Assembly (NCBI GenBank): GCA_023425645.1
Contig: JAFACG010000029.1
Coordinates: 1-12,272 of the forward strand
Source of the DNA: Pseudomonadota bacterium
GTDB taxonomy: Bacteria > Pseudomonadota > Gammaproteobacteria > Burkholderiales > Burkholderiaceae_B
Direction of reading: 5' to 3'
DNA: 12,272 nt
Below the pieces are notes generated by a model. It was not told where the DNA came from. It searched no databases and saw only the letters and a list, made by a program, of their open reading frames with translations. Shown in pieces: positions 1-9,414 of this stretch; within the stretch, counting starts at the first letter, position 1, and each line of letters begins with the position of its first letter. The position numbers were made by a program, and so were the translations under genes.

Positions 1-1440
1 GTCCTGGGGCCCGCGCGGCTGTTCGTTGCGCTGACGCCGGCCGCCCTGTTCGCGGCGGCCCGCATCCGGATGGCCGTTGGCCAGGCCGCCGCTGATGAAC
101 AGCGCGCCATTGGCCGACTCGTTGACCTGCGCGACGCGCGACGCGCGGGGGCGGGCCGCGGCCAGGCGTCCGCCGCGTCCCAGGCGCGCTCCGCTCAGGC
201 CATTGTGCTCGAGCGTGCCGAAACCGGGCGGCAAGGCGCTGTCATGCGATAGAGGCTGGCGTTCGCGGCGCTGACGGCCGTCCTCGTCGCCGTCCTTGAC
301 CAGGCCCAGGCGCAGCATGAAAGCCAGCACCAGATCGGCGTCCAGCTCCTCCCAGCGGCCGCGGCGCAGGTTCTTGGGCAGGCCGACTTCCCCGAAGCGG
401 GTGCGGATCAGGCGGCTGACCGTAACGCCCACCGCCTCGAACATGCGGCGCACTTCGCGGTTGCGGCCTTCATGGATGGTGACGCGATACCAGCGGTTGC
501 TGCCCTCCCCGCCCAGATACTCCAGAACGCCGAACTTGGCCAGGCCGTCCTCCAGTTGCACGCCGTCGCGCAGGGACTGCATCTGCTCTTCTCCCAGTTC
601 GCCCAGCACGCGCACCGCGTACTCGCGCTCCGCGCCGTAGCGCGGATGCATCAAACGGTTGGCGATATCGCCGGAAGTCGTGAAGATCAGCAGGCCTTCC
701 GTGTTCAAGTCCAGGCGGCCGACCGACAGCCACTTGCCCACTTTCAGGGACGGCAGGCGGCCGAACACGGTGGCGCGGCCTTCGGGATCATCGTGCGTGA
801 CGATCTCGCCGGCCGGCTTGTGGTACAGGATCACGCGGGGCGGGCGCTTGCCGCTGGCGCGGTTGATCAATTGGCCATTGACGCGCACCTTGTCGTCTGC
901 GCCGACGCGCTGGCCGATGTGGGCGGGCTCGCCGTTCACGGACACCCGTCCGGCGATGATCAGCTCCTCCATGTCGCGGCGCGAACCGATGCCGGCCTCG
1001 GCCAGCACCTTGTGCAGCTTGGGCTGCACGAGATCGCTGCCCATGTACTTGCCCAGCTTCTGCGACAGGCGGCCCTGCTTGTCCAGGTGGCCGAAGGCGA
1101 TGTCGTCATCCCCTTCCAGAATGACCACGGGAGCCTCGTCCGCCGCATGCCGCGCGCCGCCCCGCCCGCCGCGGGCGGACTGGCCGGCCGGACGGCGCGG
1201 ATTTGCCGCGGGCTTGCGCCGATTCTGGGCGCGGGCCGGCTTGGCCTTGGGCTCGACCGGCGCCGCCGCCTCGGCGGACTCCCGCTGGCGGGGCGCCGAT
1301 TCCTGCGCGGCATCGCCGCGCCGGCGCCGGAACGGCGTCCGCAGCTTGCGGCCCTGACCCTTGGCGCGGGCATTCTTGCCGCCGGCGCCATCCTGGGCTT
1401 CCGGCGCGGGGGCTGTCATCGTCTCGTGCGAATCAGTCAT
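1..1440 (-). CDS. rluB: RluB, 23S rRNA pseudouridine synthase (3' end beyond window)
   Basis: The reading frame runs from ATG at 1440 to base 1 without a stop, 480 codons, so the C-terminus is missing. RluB makes pseudouridine in helix 80-93 region of 23S rRNA (position 2605 in E. coli) in the cytoplasm. What is visible: a long basic, Arg/Ala/Pro-rich N-terminal extension (about residues 1-130), then an S4 RNA-binding domain ([20 protein letters not shown] at 141-160), then the RsuA/RluB catalytic domain with [11 protein letters not shown] at 241-251, where D244 is the expected catalytic aspartate. After about residue 400 the sequence is again Arg/Gly/Gln-rich and disordered. The E. coli enzyme is about 290 aa; the extra length is low-complexity tail, as is common in betaproteobacteria. 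It starts 2 bases after the scpB stop, so the two are very likely co-transcribed and perhaps translationally coupled. Confidence 0.95.
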   Translation of the reverse strand, partial: MTDSHETMTAPAPEAQDGAGGKNARAKGQGRKLRTPFRRRRGDAAQESAPRQRESAEAAAPVEPKAKPARAQNRRKPAANPRRPAGQSARGGRGGARHAADEAPVVILEGDDDIAFGHLDKQGRLSQKLGKYMGSDLVQPKLHKVLAEAGIGSRRDMEELIIAGRVSVNGEPAHIGQRVGADDKVRVNGQLINRASGKRPPRVILYHKPAGEIVTHDDPEGRATVFGRLPSLKVGKWLSVGRLDLNTEGLLIFTTSGDIANRLMHPRYGAEREYAVRVLGELGEEQMQSLRDGVQLEDGLAKFGVLEYLGGEGSNRWYRVTIHEGRNREVRRMFEAVGVTVSRLIRTRFGEVGLPKNLRRGRWEELDADLVLAFMLRLGLVKDGDEDGRQRRERQPLSHDSALPPGFGTLEHNGLSGARLGRGGRLAAARPRASRVAQVNESANGALFISGGLANGHPDAGRREQGGRRQRNEQPRGPQD

Positions 1441-1442
1441 TT

Positions 1443-2324
1443 TTAATCTTTTACTCCAGAGTTTCTTATTTCTTCCGACGGCTCCGCATCCTGCCGCCCG
1501 GCATCCGCCTGGGCCGGCTCCAACGAATCCGGGTCAAATTCCACATCGGCCAGGGCGGCCTGCGGCAGGGCCTCTTCGGACGCCCGGCCGGCGACAGCCT
1601 CTTGCTGCACGGCCGGTTCAAATTCCATCACGGCGCCCGGCGCCGACTCCTGCTCCGCGGCAACGCTCACGGATTCCTGCTCATCGCCCGGCGTCGGTTC
1701 GTCGGACGGCGTTCCGTCGGGCGGCGTTCCGTCGGGCGGCGTTCGCTCGGACGACCCTTCGTCGGACGTCGAGCCGCCGTCGGGCAACTGCGCCAGCACG
1801 TCCAGCGAGTCCAATGACTCCACGGCCGGCAATTCGTCCAGCGAACGCAATCCAAGATCATTGAGAAACTGGCGGGTCGTCCCCAGCAAGGCGGGCCGGC
1901 CCGGCGCATCACGGTAACCCAGCACCTCGATCCAGCCCCGGTCCTCCAGGGTGCGGACGATCTGGGTGGATACGCTGACGCCGCGTATATCTTCGATATC
2001 ACCCCGAGTCACGGGCTGACGCCAGGCGATGATGGCCAGGGTCTCAAGCACCGCGCGGGAATACTTGGGAGGACGCTCCAGGCTTAGCCGCGACAGGAAC
2101 ACCTGCATGGCGGGCCGGCTCTGAAAGCGCCAGCCGCCGGCCACCTGCACCAGCTCCAGGCCGCGCTCCTTCCAGTCCAGCTGCAGCAGGGCCAGATAAC
2201 GGCGCAGGTCATCAGCCGACACTTCCGGCGATACGAACATCTTGCGCAGCTCGGCGCTGTTCATGGGCTGCTGCGCACACAGCAGGGCCGTCTCCAGGAC
2301 GCGAATTATTTCACTTTCGGTCAC
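1443..2324 (-). CDS. scpB: ScpB, condensin-associated segregation protein
   Basis: This 293-aa protein starts at GTG 2324; an in-frame TGA lies just upstream (2339-2341), which limits the choice. ScpB dimers bind the kleisin ScpA in the Smc-ScpAB complex that compacts and segregates the chromosome. The family core is clear: N-terminal winged helix (residues about 1-90) and a second one with [20 protein letters not shown] and [23 protein letters not shown], the signature segment of the family. Residues from about 190 onward form an acidic Pro/Asp/Glu/Ser-rich tail of about 100 aa, well beyond the roughly 200 aa of B. subtilis ScpB, and include PDGTP-type repeats. A scpB-rluB pair is a common chromosomal arrangement in betaproteobacteria. 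Nothing suggests damage. Confidence 0.95.
   Translation of the reverse strand: MTESEIIRVLETALLCAQQPMNSAELRKMFVSPEVSADDLRRYLALLQLDWKERGLELVQVAGGWRFQSRPAMQVFLSRLSLERPPKYSRAVLETLAIIAWRQPVTRGDIEDIRGVSVSTQIVRTLEDRGWIEVLGYRDAPGRPALLGTTRQFLNDLGLRSLDELPAVESLDSLDVLAQLPDGGSTSDEGSSERTPPDGTPPDGTPSDEPTPGDEQESVSVAAEQESAPGAVMEFEPAVQQEAVAGRASEEALPQAALADVEFDPDSLEPAQADAGRQDAEPSEEIRNSGVKD
1686..1775 (-). repeat. 15-bp tandem repeat inside scpB tail
   Basis: A degenerate tandem array with a 15-bp period: GTCGGACGGCGTTCC at 1701, GTCGGGCGGCGTTCC at 1716, GTCGGGCGGCGTTCG at 1731, with weaker copies on both sides. On the coding strand each unit gives a five-residue PDGTP-like repeat ([15 protein letters not shown]). 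Because the unit is a multiple of three, copy-number change would alter tail length without breaking the frame. Confidence 0.8.
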
Positions 2325-2353
2325 TGCTGGGAAGCCTCACTGTAAGACAATAC

Positions 2354-2383
2354 TTGCATAAGGTAAAAATTCAATGTTAGTAT
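2354..2383 (+). promoter_or_regulatory. Promoter of the first tRNA(fMet)
   Basis: TTGCAT at 2354-2359 and TAGTAT at 2378-2383 with an 18-base spacer match a sigma-70 promoter. The tRNA starts 14 bases after the -10 box, which fits a very short leader. Confidence 0.6.
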
Positions 2384-2396
2384 TCTTTTTTTCCGG

Positions 2397-2473
<77 letters not shown>

Positions 2474-2503
2474 TTTTCCGGAACCCTTCTGGGACATCAA
2501 AGC

Positions 2504-2530
2504 AGCCAGCCATCACGTGCTGGCTTTTTT
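2504..2530 (+). terminator. Intrinsic terminator after first tRNA(fMet)
   Basis: AGCCAGC (2504-2510) pairs with GCTGGCT (2519-2525) across an 8-base loop and is followed by a run of T residues to 2530. This lies about 30 bases downstream of the tRNA and should end its transcript. Confidence 0.85.
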
Positions 2531-3083
2531 GTTGCCCGCTGATCGCGCACGCGCCGCGCGCAGGCGCTGCGCCCGGAACAGGCCGGACAGCAAAGGCGGA
2601 TAGAAATAGGCTTGCGGAACGATACATGCTTGGATAAGTCCAGGAACAATACCAGGATGAATCCACGCCGGCCGGGCCGGCGCAAAAACAGCACAAGGAA
2701 CAATCGAAGCGACTGCCGGCGGTCTGACAAGACGCCGGGACCCGGCGCGCAGCGCGGCTGAAGCACAGACCGTCGACTGCCAAAACCTGAAACAGAGAAA
2801 TTCGTTGCCGGGGCGCCCTGCATATCGGGGGCCGGCTGCCAATACAGCGCCGTGTTGACCATAAAGGTACAGGCGGGGTACGGTTGGCTGCTTGCGCGTT
2901 TGAGCTTTTTGAAATGCCAGTCAGGCCAAGCCGGTACTCACAGTGCTATTACACCATCACGACCGGCTCGACGCAAGAAAATTGCCTGAAAGAAACGTCA
3001 AGCCGTCTCGCCGGCGCCGCGCGCCGATCCCGATCGAATTGAAAGAAAACAGCCATACTATGTACACATTCAAAAAATGTGTT
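2531..3083. other. Non-coding stretch between the two tRNA genes
   Basis: About 550 bases separate the first tRNA's terminator from the second tRNA's promoter. I find no convincing gene: open frames on the minus strand (for example around 2430-2862) overlap each other in several frames, have no ribosome binding site and resemble no family I know. The last part (about 3030-3099) becomes AT-rich as it approaches the second tRNA. Confidence 0.5.
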
Positions 3084-3089
3084 ATAGTT
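3061..3089 (+). promoter_or_regulatory. Probable promoter of the second tRNA(fMet)
   Basis: TATAGT at 3084-3089 is a good -10 box placed 11 bases before the tRNA. The -35 position (TGTACA at 3061-3066, 17-base spacer) is a weak match to TTGACA, so only the -10 is well supported. Confidence 0.45.
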
Positions 3090-3099
3090 AATTTTCTGA

Positions 3100-4740
<1,641 letters not shown>

Positions 4741-4815
4741 ATGCTGTTCTGTTCCTCTTGAACAAGTTGATGGGCAAGCCAGTGTACGAGGGCTCGATGT
4801 GCCGGTTTCAGTGGT

Positions 4816-4911
4816 TCAGCCATGGTTGTTCTCCTTGCGGGCTGCGCCAACCAGACAGCCCAAAAATACACCTAGAAGATATGCGGCGATAATCGCCATA
4901 TCGGTGTTCAT
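4816..4911 (-). CDS. 31-aa single-span membrane peptide
   Basis: ATG at 4911 follows AAGGAGG at a 7-base spacing, the best ribosome binding site of this operon. The peptide reads MNTDMAIIAAYLLGVFLGCL then VGAARKENNHG: one hydrophobic helix (about residues 5-24) and a short basic tail, so N-out/C-in topology is likely. The start codon overlaps the stop of the 242-aa gene as ATGA, and its own end overlaps the next start. These overlaps and the binding site support a genuine gene despite its size. Function unknown. Confidence 0.65.
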   Translation of the reverse strand: MNTDMAIIAAYLLGVFLGCLVGAARKENNHG

Positions 4912-5636
4912 GGCTGGGCCTCCTTACGGGCTGCGTCGATGGCGGCCAGGACTTCATCACGGAGGAAGAATCGGCCGTCAGGCTTTTCGATTGTCCCAAG
5001 GTGGCGGGCAACGCCGAAACCATCGTCCGTGTATCCGTAGGTGTAGCGTTTGAGTCCGGCTATCGTGCTCGCCAGCGCATCCACCTTGTCGGCGTACTGC
5101 CGCGCCTGCTTCCAGACAATCCGCCCGTAATCAATGACCGACCGCAATTCTTGGCCTCGGCACAGATTTAGATGGAACGGCACCATGCATTGATAAAGCA
5201 AGCTGTTTGGTGGGTTATTGCCTTCGTGGTATCCGTATCCATCCTGCTGCGCCTGGGCGGCCACTTCCAACTCGCCGGCCTGGCCGACATGATCGACATT
5301 TTGCTGTGCATGGCCTGTATTCATGCGGGTTTCAGCCTGGCCGAGATCGATGACAAGGGCGGCCTGTTCCGCGCTCACAGGGTCGGCAGCGGGAGCAGCG
5401 AAGAGTGGTTCATACTCATACTTGTCTTCGAGTAGCCCTCCCCGGATTCGATCTGTGAAGAACCACGGGTAATGGCCGATCATCCCAAGGTCGCTGCGAT
5501 GGCGGATGCGCCAGGCCACCGGTTCCGCACGCGCGGCAGGCTGGCCAGCGCCGCACACCGCGCAGGGCGTATTCTCTGGTGCTGGCTGACCCTCGCAGGC
5601 AACGCAGGCCTGAGCTTGAGCGTTGGCACTGTTCAT
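4908..5636 (-). CDS. Phage hypothetical protein with N-terminal CxxC pairs
   Basis: A 242-aa protein starting at ATG 5636 with AAGGAG 8 bases upstream. Residues 11-28 contain two CxxC pairs (C11/C14, C25/C28), suggesting a small zinc-binding knuckle. This is followed by EPVAWRIR and YEPLFAAP, a pattern common in uncharacterised early proteins of Burkholderiales and Pseudomonas phages. The C-terminal part (from about residue 150) is charged and includes GRFFLRDEVLAAIDAARKEA. No catalytic motif is apparent. It is the largest gene of the minus-strand integration operon and is coupled to the 31-aa gene by an ATGA overlap. The role is unknown; location suggests an early or lysogeny-related phage gene rather than a virion gene. 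Confidence 0.75.
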   Translation of the reverse strand: MNSANAQAQACVACEGQPAPENTPCAVCGAGQPAARAEPVAWRIRHRSDLGMIGHYPWFFTDRIRGGLLEDKYEYEPLFAAPAADPVSAEQAALVIDLGQAETRMNTGHAQQNVDHVGQAGELEVAAQAQQDGYGYHEGNNPPNSLLYQCMVPFHLNLCRGQELRSVIDYGRIVWKQARQYADKVDALASTIAGLKRYTYGYTDDGFGVARHLGTIEKPDGRFFLRDEVLAAIDAARKEAQP

Positions 5637-5682
5637 CGGCGTTTCTCCTTGACGTCAGTTCTCGACCTGTGCAGATCGACTC

Positions 5683-5805
5683 CTAGCGCGCGAATGGTTT
5701 GTTGTCGTAGACCTGGGCTGCCCGGCTCAGATTGATCTGTTCCTGGGTCAAGTCATGAACGGCGGTGCGGCTGGTGACGCCCGCGCGTATGGATCTGCTG
5801 GTCAT
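5683..5805 (-). CDS. 40-aa protein of unknown function
   Basis: ATG at 5805 is preceded by TGGAGG at 7 bases, and the frame runs to TAG at 5683, giving a mostly polar peptide (MTSRSIRAGVTSRTAVHDLT then QEQINLSRAAQVYDNKPFAR). The start overlaps the stop of the preceding minus-strand frame as ATGA, as for the other genes of this operon. It is followed 46 bases later by the 242-aa gene. I do not recognise a family. Confidence 0.5.
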   Translation of the reverse strand: MTSRSIRAGVTSRTAVHDLTQEQINLSRAAQVYDNKPFAR

Positions 5806-5880
5806 GGTCGTGCCTCCAGGCATTCCTTTATCTGGGTTTGCAGGATAAGATCGCGCGCCTCGTCGTGCGCCGGCTGGCTG
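5802..5880 (-). pseudogene. 3' remnant of a minus-strand phage gene at a rearrangement junction
   Basis: A minus-strand frame ends at TGA 5802-5804, overlapping the next gene's ATG. The open frame reaches back to 6122 (TTG, no ribosome binding site), but beyond about 5880 it is simply antisense to well-conserved coding sequence of the plus-strand ejection protein. Only the last 20-25 codons (HDEARDLILQTQIKECLEAR) look like a genuine gene end. I infer that the 5' part was lost when this operon was joined head-to-head to the plus-strand virion gene. Confidence 0.35.
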
Positions 5881-7226
5881 ACTTTGCGCGGATCGAAGGT
5901 GCCACCCCGACGCGGGGCACCTTGACGCTCGACCCAGTGCAGATCACCCGAGAAAAAAACCTGGCTAAGAGTGCCGCGAACTCCAGCGACCGTGGCTTGC
6001 AGGGGCTCGCCCGCGTTGAGAACGAGAATAACAGCGTGCTCATTCGCGCACTGAATCATCAGGGCGCCGATGCGGCTGACGACGCCTTTACCGTGGGCCA
6101 GCGTGCCATTGATCGGATCCAATCAGGCATCGACCAGCGCAAAGCCAATATTGATGCGCTGTATGCTGCAGCGCGTGATTCGCAGGGCCGCAGCTTCCCG
6201 CTTAATGGCCGTGTCTTTGCCGATAACGCCATTAAGGCGCTGGACGATAATCTTTCGGGTGGGTTTTTACCGACCGAGATTCGAGGCCATCTGAACAAGA
6301 TCAGCGCCGGCGAAGTGCCGTTCACTGTGGATTATGCCGAGCAGTTAAAGACTGTGATCGGCAATTTGCAGCGGGGCACGTCCGATGGAAATACGCGCTA
6401 TGCGTTGGGTCTGGTTCGTGCAGCGCTGGATGAGACGCCGCCTTTGCCGCTTGGCCAGCAGACAGCGGCGCCAGGCGCTCGCGCAGTTAACCCTGGCAAT
6501 CTGCCGGCAGCAACCAATGATGTGGCGATTGGCCAGGATGCGATTGACGCTTTTAACAGGGCCAGGGCCGCCAATCGAAGCATGATGCAGTGGGTGGAAT
6601 CTTCCCCAGCTATCAAGGCCGTCTATGAAGGCACAGCTACGCCTTATCAATTTATGAACAAGTTCCTGATAGGTTCTGGCGTGAGTGCGAAAGATATGGG
6701 GGTCATTAAGCGTGCCGTAGCTGATTCGCCAGAGGCAATGCAATCTATCCGTTCCTACATTGCATCCTGGCTGAAGGAGCGAGCGCTGGGTGGCGCTGCT
6801 GATGAGGTGGGGAAGTTCAGCGCCTCGAACTATAACAAGGCGCTCAAAGCCATTGGCGGACAGAAGCTGGGGGTGTTCTTTGACCCGCAGGAGATCGAAC
6901 AATTGCGCGCCATTGGCAGAGTAGGAAGCTACATGATGGCTCAGCCCGCAGGGAGCGCCGTGAACAACTCGAACTCCGGCGCGCTGCTGCTTGGGCGTGG
7001 CATGGACCTTCTGGATTCGCTGGGTGGAAAGCTGCCGCTATTCGGGCCCACTATTCAGGGGGTGATCCGCGGAACCCAGCAGGGCGTGGCGCAGCGAATT
7101 GCGCCGGCACTGACCCGGCCGGCGCCGCGCATTCCCATGTCGGAGGCTGCGATTCCGGCATCGGTGTACAGCTCGCTATTTGGGCTTCCTGGAATTCCAC
7201 CAAGCCAGGACAATCGCCGCCCCTAG
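5838..7226 (+). pseudogene. Phage ejection (internal virion) protein, 5'-truncated
   Basis: The open frame gives 462 aa from a TTG at 5838 with no ribosome binding site. From about residue 15 the sequence (RRLADFARIEGATPTRGTLT, then DPVQITREKNLA) matches my recollection of the TRGxLTxDPxQFxxEKN region found in the middle of long podophage DNA-ejection or internal virion proteins. It is followed by alpha-helical stretches (QRKANIDALYAAARDSQGRS; GHLNKISAGEVPFTVDYAEQ; NTRYALGLVRAALDE) and a Gly/Ala/Pro-rich C-terminus ending PGIPPSQDNRRP. In phage, such proteins are packaged in the capsid and pass into the host envelope during infection. The usual N-terminal several hundred residues are absent: upstream sequence is the minus-strand integration operon. 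It is therefore a remnant although its remaining frame is intact. Confidence 0.75.
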
Positions 7227-7274
7227 CCAGCCGACGAAAATGGGGTTCATGCCCCAAAGAGTGTTGTCTTCCAT
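7176..7274 (-). CDS. 32-aa Trp-rich single-span membrane peptide
   Basis: ATG at 7274, 9 bases after the stop of the Rap1a-like gene, with a modest AAGTGAG binding site. The peptide (MEDNTLWGMNPIFVGWLGAA then IVLAWWNSRKPK) has one hydrophobic span from about residue 10 to 26 and a basic end. Its last 17 codons are antisense to the 3' end of the upstream ejection protein gene. The position suggests a two-gene unit with the Rap1a-like gene. Function unknown. Confidence 0.45.
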   Translation of the reverse strand: MEDNTLWGMNPIFVGWLGAAIVLAWWNSRKPK

Positions 7275-7283
7275 GGCGCTCAC

Positions 7284-7638
7284 TTAGCTGCATGGGTAAT
7301 ACTGATGGGCGGCAAGGTACACCAGGGCGGGCGCTGGCAGATGGCGATGCTCTGGGTATTCGCGTAGAAACTTCAAGAAGGACTCGGCAAATTGCTCGTT
7401 CGTCACCTTTTCCGGAAGGCACAGCTTCGCCGAATTTTTTCTGCATGACGGCCTCCATTTCAACTCCTTGGCGAAAACCGCTGATGTAAAACTTGCAGCT
7501 GAACTTCCCGAATTCTCCGCCATCCAAGCATATATCAGCCATTTGATTGCCGTCGATTATTGGCGGTGGTTCCTGCGCTGCAGCCGCGAAATATATCCCA
7601 GCAAAGAGTGCGGCGGCTAAATAACTTTTTATTTCCAT
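7284..7638 (-). pseudogene. Rap1a/Tai-family periplasmic protein, frameshifted
   Basis: ATG at 7638 follows GGAAGG and opens a clear Sec signal peptide (MEIKSYLAAALFAGIYFAAA, probably cut after AAAA). Mature sequence then shows the Rap1a pattern: GNQMADIC, FSCKFYISGFRQGVEMEAV. At an A6 run (7435-7440) the frame must shift by one base to continue as LCLPEKVTNEQFAESFLKFL, REYPEHRHLPAPALVYLAA and final YYPC, the typical end of this family, stopping at TAA 7284. Family members include immunity proteins to T6SS amidase effectors in Serratia (Rap1a) and Tai4; phage-borne copies have no established role. It is encoded opposite to the flanking virion genes, suggesting an independently transcribed moron. 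As sequenced the protein would read into an unrelated frame and end near 7051. Confidence 0.75.
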
Positions 7639-7732
7639 TTTGGCTTTTCCTTCCTGTTTCAGTTTTTAACGGCTTTCCGCACAAAAATCCAGTCCTTCCC
7701 CATACGGCAAACATAATCATTCCCATCGCCGA

Positions 7733-8907
7733 ATGGATATCACAATGGAAAACCGCGACTTTACAGAGCATTTGATGCGCCAGCTTGGGCTTGCTGCCCG
7801 AGGCAGTGCTCAAGGCATTACAGCGCTTCCGGCCATGCTCTGGAATGGACCGGTTGGCGTGGCAAACTGGGCTGCCGGTGCAAATATTCCCCGCGCCGAT
7901 ATCGGACCAGTGTTAGATGCGCTTGGCCTGCCCAGGCCCACCAATGCGGTTGAAGGCGTGGCACAGAACATAGTCGAAGCGATGGGAGGCGTTGGGGCGC
8001 GGCTATACTGGCCAGAGGCGGGGCACAAGCTCTTTCAAGTCCTTTCGATCAGGCGATTTCTGCTTTGTTTGGCGAAGGATTGCGGACAAATCTTGCCTCT
8101 GCTGCCGCCAGTGCAGGGGCGGCATGGATTGCGCGAGAAAATGAAATGGGGCCAGCGGAGCAAGTACTGGCGGGCCTTGTGGGTGGTGTTGTTCCTGGCA
8201 TTGCCGGTACGGCAGGCCCGTTAGCTTCAATCAGGGCGCGTGCGGTTGAACAATCCAAACTAGCCCCAACAGGGGCCGGGCCGTGGGGGCCTCAGTACGA
8301 GGGATTGGCGGGTGATCCGCAGAACGCTATCGCGCATTTGTTGCGCATGAGAACCGGCGAGGTTCCGGGCGCGGTTTCACATGCCGATGTGCCCGGCGGC
8401 CAGGTGAGTCTGATTTACGGTCAACCTCCGGGCCCGACGACTCAAGGCTATGGCGTTGCCAAGCTCTACAGTAAGCACCCAGAGACGCTGCCAGACCTTC
8501 AGCAGTTCATGAGCTCAATGAGTAAGGACGAAGGCCGTAGTGGCAGTAACCGTCTTAGGCTGACTGACGGGGCGCGGCGCCAGGGTGTAGTTTCGTTGAA
8601 TCGTCAGGGCGAGCCTGTTGCCCCCTGGTTGCTCACTGCCTATGAAAAACAAAACCCCGCTCAAGGCGGGGCTGTTGCCTCCAGCGGTAGGATGGGGATC
8701 GCTGGATTTTCTGGTGAGAATCTCACAACTCCTCTCACCGGCAAGCCTATTGTAGTGACGGGGCGCAATCCTCGTCAATACGTGGGTTTGGATAGCCCAG
8801 ACCAAGCCGCCGCTATGAGTGCGGCGAACGTTCAGGCCATAGGAGATGCGTTGACGCGCGCTATGTCTGGAACGGCGTTGGGCATGGGAATAAGCGAGGG
8901 TCAGTGA
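7733..8907 (+). pseudogene. Phage ejection-type protein with C-terminal BECR nuclease domain, frameshifted
   Basis: Two overlapping frames form one protein of about 390 aa. The N-terminal frame (ATG 7733, no clear binding site) gives LMRQLGLAARGSAQGITALP and an Ala/Gly-rich, membrane-active-looking region, as in podophage internal virion proteins. At the GCGCGG stretch around 7997-8002 the reading must move to the second frame, which continues ILARGGAQALSSPFDQAISA, LFGEGLRTNLASAAASAG and on to TGA 8905. The C-terminal 120 residues (GDPQNAIAHLLRMRTGEVPG; VSLIYG; GYGVAKLYSKHPETL; WLLTAYEKQNP) match the pattern I know for phage Barnase-EndoU-ColicinE5/D-RelE-like nucleases, putative RNases. The second frame by itself could only start at weak internal codons. 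Removing one CG at the break restores a plausible GVGAAILARGG. Confidence 0.7.
8644..8672 (-). terminator. Minus-strand intrinsic terminator inside the nuclease-domain gene
   Basis: CCCCGC (8655-8660) pairs with GCGGGG (8666-8671) around a 5-base loop. Read on the minus strand the hairpin is followed by TTTTGTTTTT (complement of 8645-8654), a textbook terminator. On the plus strand there is no T-run, and the bases are coding (YEKQNPAQGG). No minus-strand gene is seen immediately upstream of it. Confidence 0.6.
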
Positions 8908-9012
8908 TGGCTGATAAAAATCCAGCCCTACCGCCTTCGGCCAACATAATCACAACAAGAGATTTGGTGCAACGGAGGCTGCCATGCCGACCGTTTTCAA
9001 GGGGGGAAGGAA

Positions 9013-9414
9013 TTGGAACCGGCAAGCACAGGGACGTCGGCGGCCGGCGTGGCCGTCTGGAAAGCGATAGGAGGGCTGGCTGGCATGGGCGCCATAGGCG
9101 CTGGCCTGGCCACGTTAGTTGTGATGTGCATCCTGCGGCCGCGCACGCAGTCCGAATGGATCGTGGGGGTGATCAGCACGGTGGTGGCGTCGATCTCGGG
9201 CGGCGCAGCTGTTATCCAGCATTTCGAGCTGCACCAATGGGCAAATAATCCAGTGGGACTGGTTGCCATGTTGGGCCTCGCATTTGCCTGCGGCCTGCCA
9301 GGTTGGGCGGTGGTGCGTTGGGCATTCAATTACTTTGACAAGCGGCGTAAGGCTGACTTGATGGAAGTCGTGGAAGAGGTGCGCGATATAGCGCTAGGAG
9401 GTAAATCGAAGTGA
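9013..9414 (+). CDS. Phage holin, three membrane spans
   Basis: 133 aa from TTG 9013, with a purine-rich AAGGGGGGAAGG upstream; an ATG at 9085 (residue 25) with GGAGGG upstream is the alternative start and would be a shorter holin. Hydrophobic segments at about residues 13-40, 49-67 and 80-107, then a charged tail (KRRKADLMEVVEEVRD) facing the cytoplasm, fit a class I-type holin that permeabilises the inner membrane at lysis. The gene directly precedes a lysozyme and overlaps it as GTGA, which is the main support for the assignment. Confidence 0.75.
   Translation: MEPASTGTSAAGVAVWKAIGGLAGMGAIGAGLATLVVMCILRPRTQSEWIVGVISTVVASISGGAAVIQHFELHQWANNPVGLVAMLGLAFACGLPGWAVVRWAFNYFDKRRKADLMEVVEEVRDIALGGKSK

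Noticed and set aside
472..1446. Long plus-strand frame of over 300 codons across the rluB region
   Set aside because: It is a shadow of the high-GC rluB gene on the other strand, which has clear S4 and catalytic motifs.
5880..6122. Upstream two-thirds of the 106-codon minus-strand frame
   Set aside because: It is antisense to recognisable ejection-protein sequence (TRGTLT...REKN region), begins at a TTG without a binding site, and is best read as shadow.
8907..9248. Open frame starting at ATG 8907, coupled to the preceding TGA
   Set aside because: The first 20 codons could be a gene start, but most of the frame lies out of phase over the holin and is Arg/Gly-rich shadow sequence; a separate 28-codon frame at 8984 with GGAGG upstream is equally unsupported.
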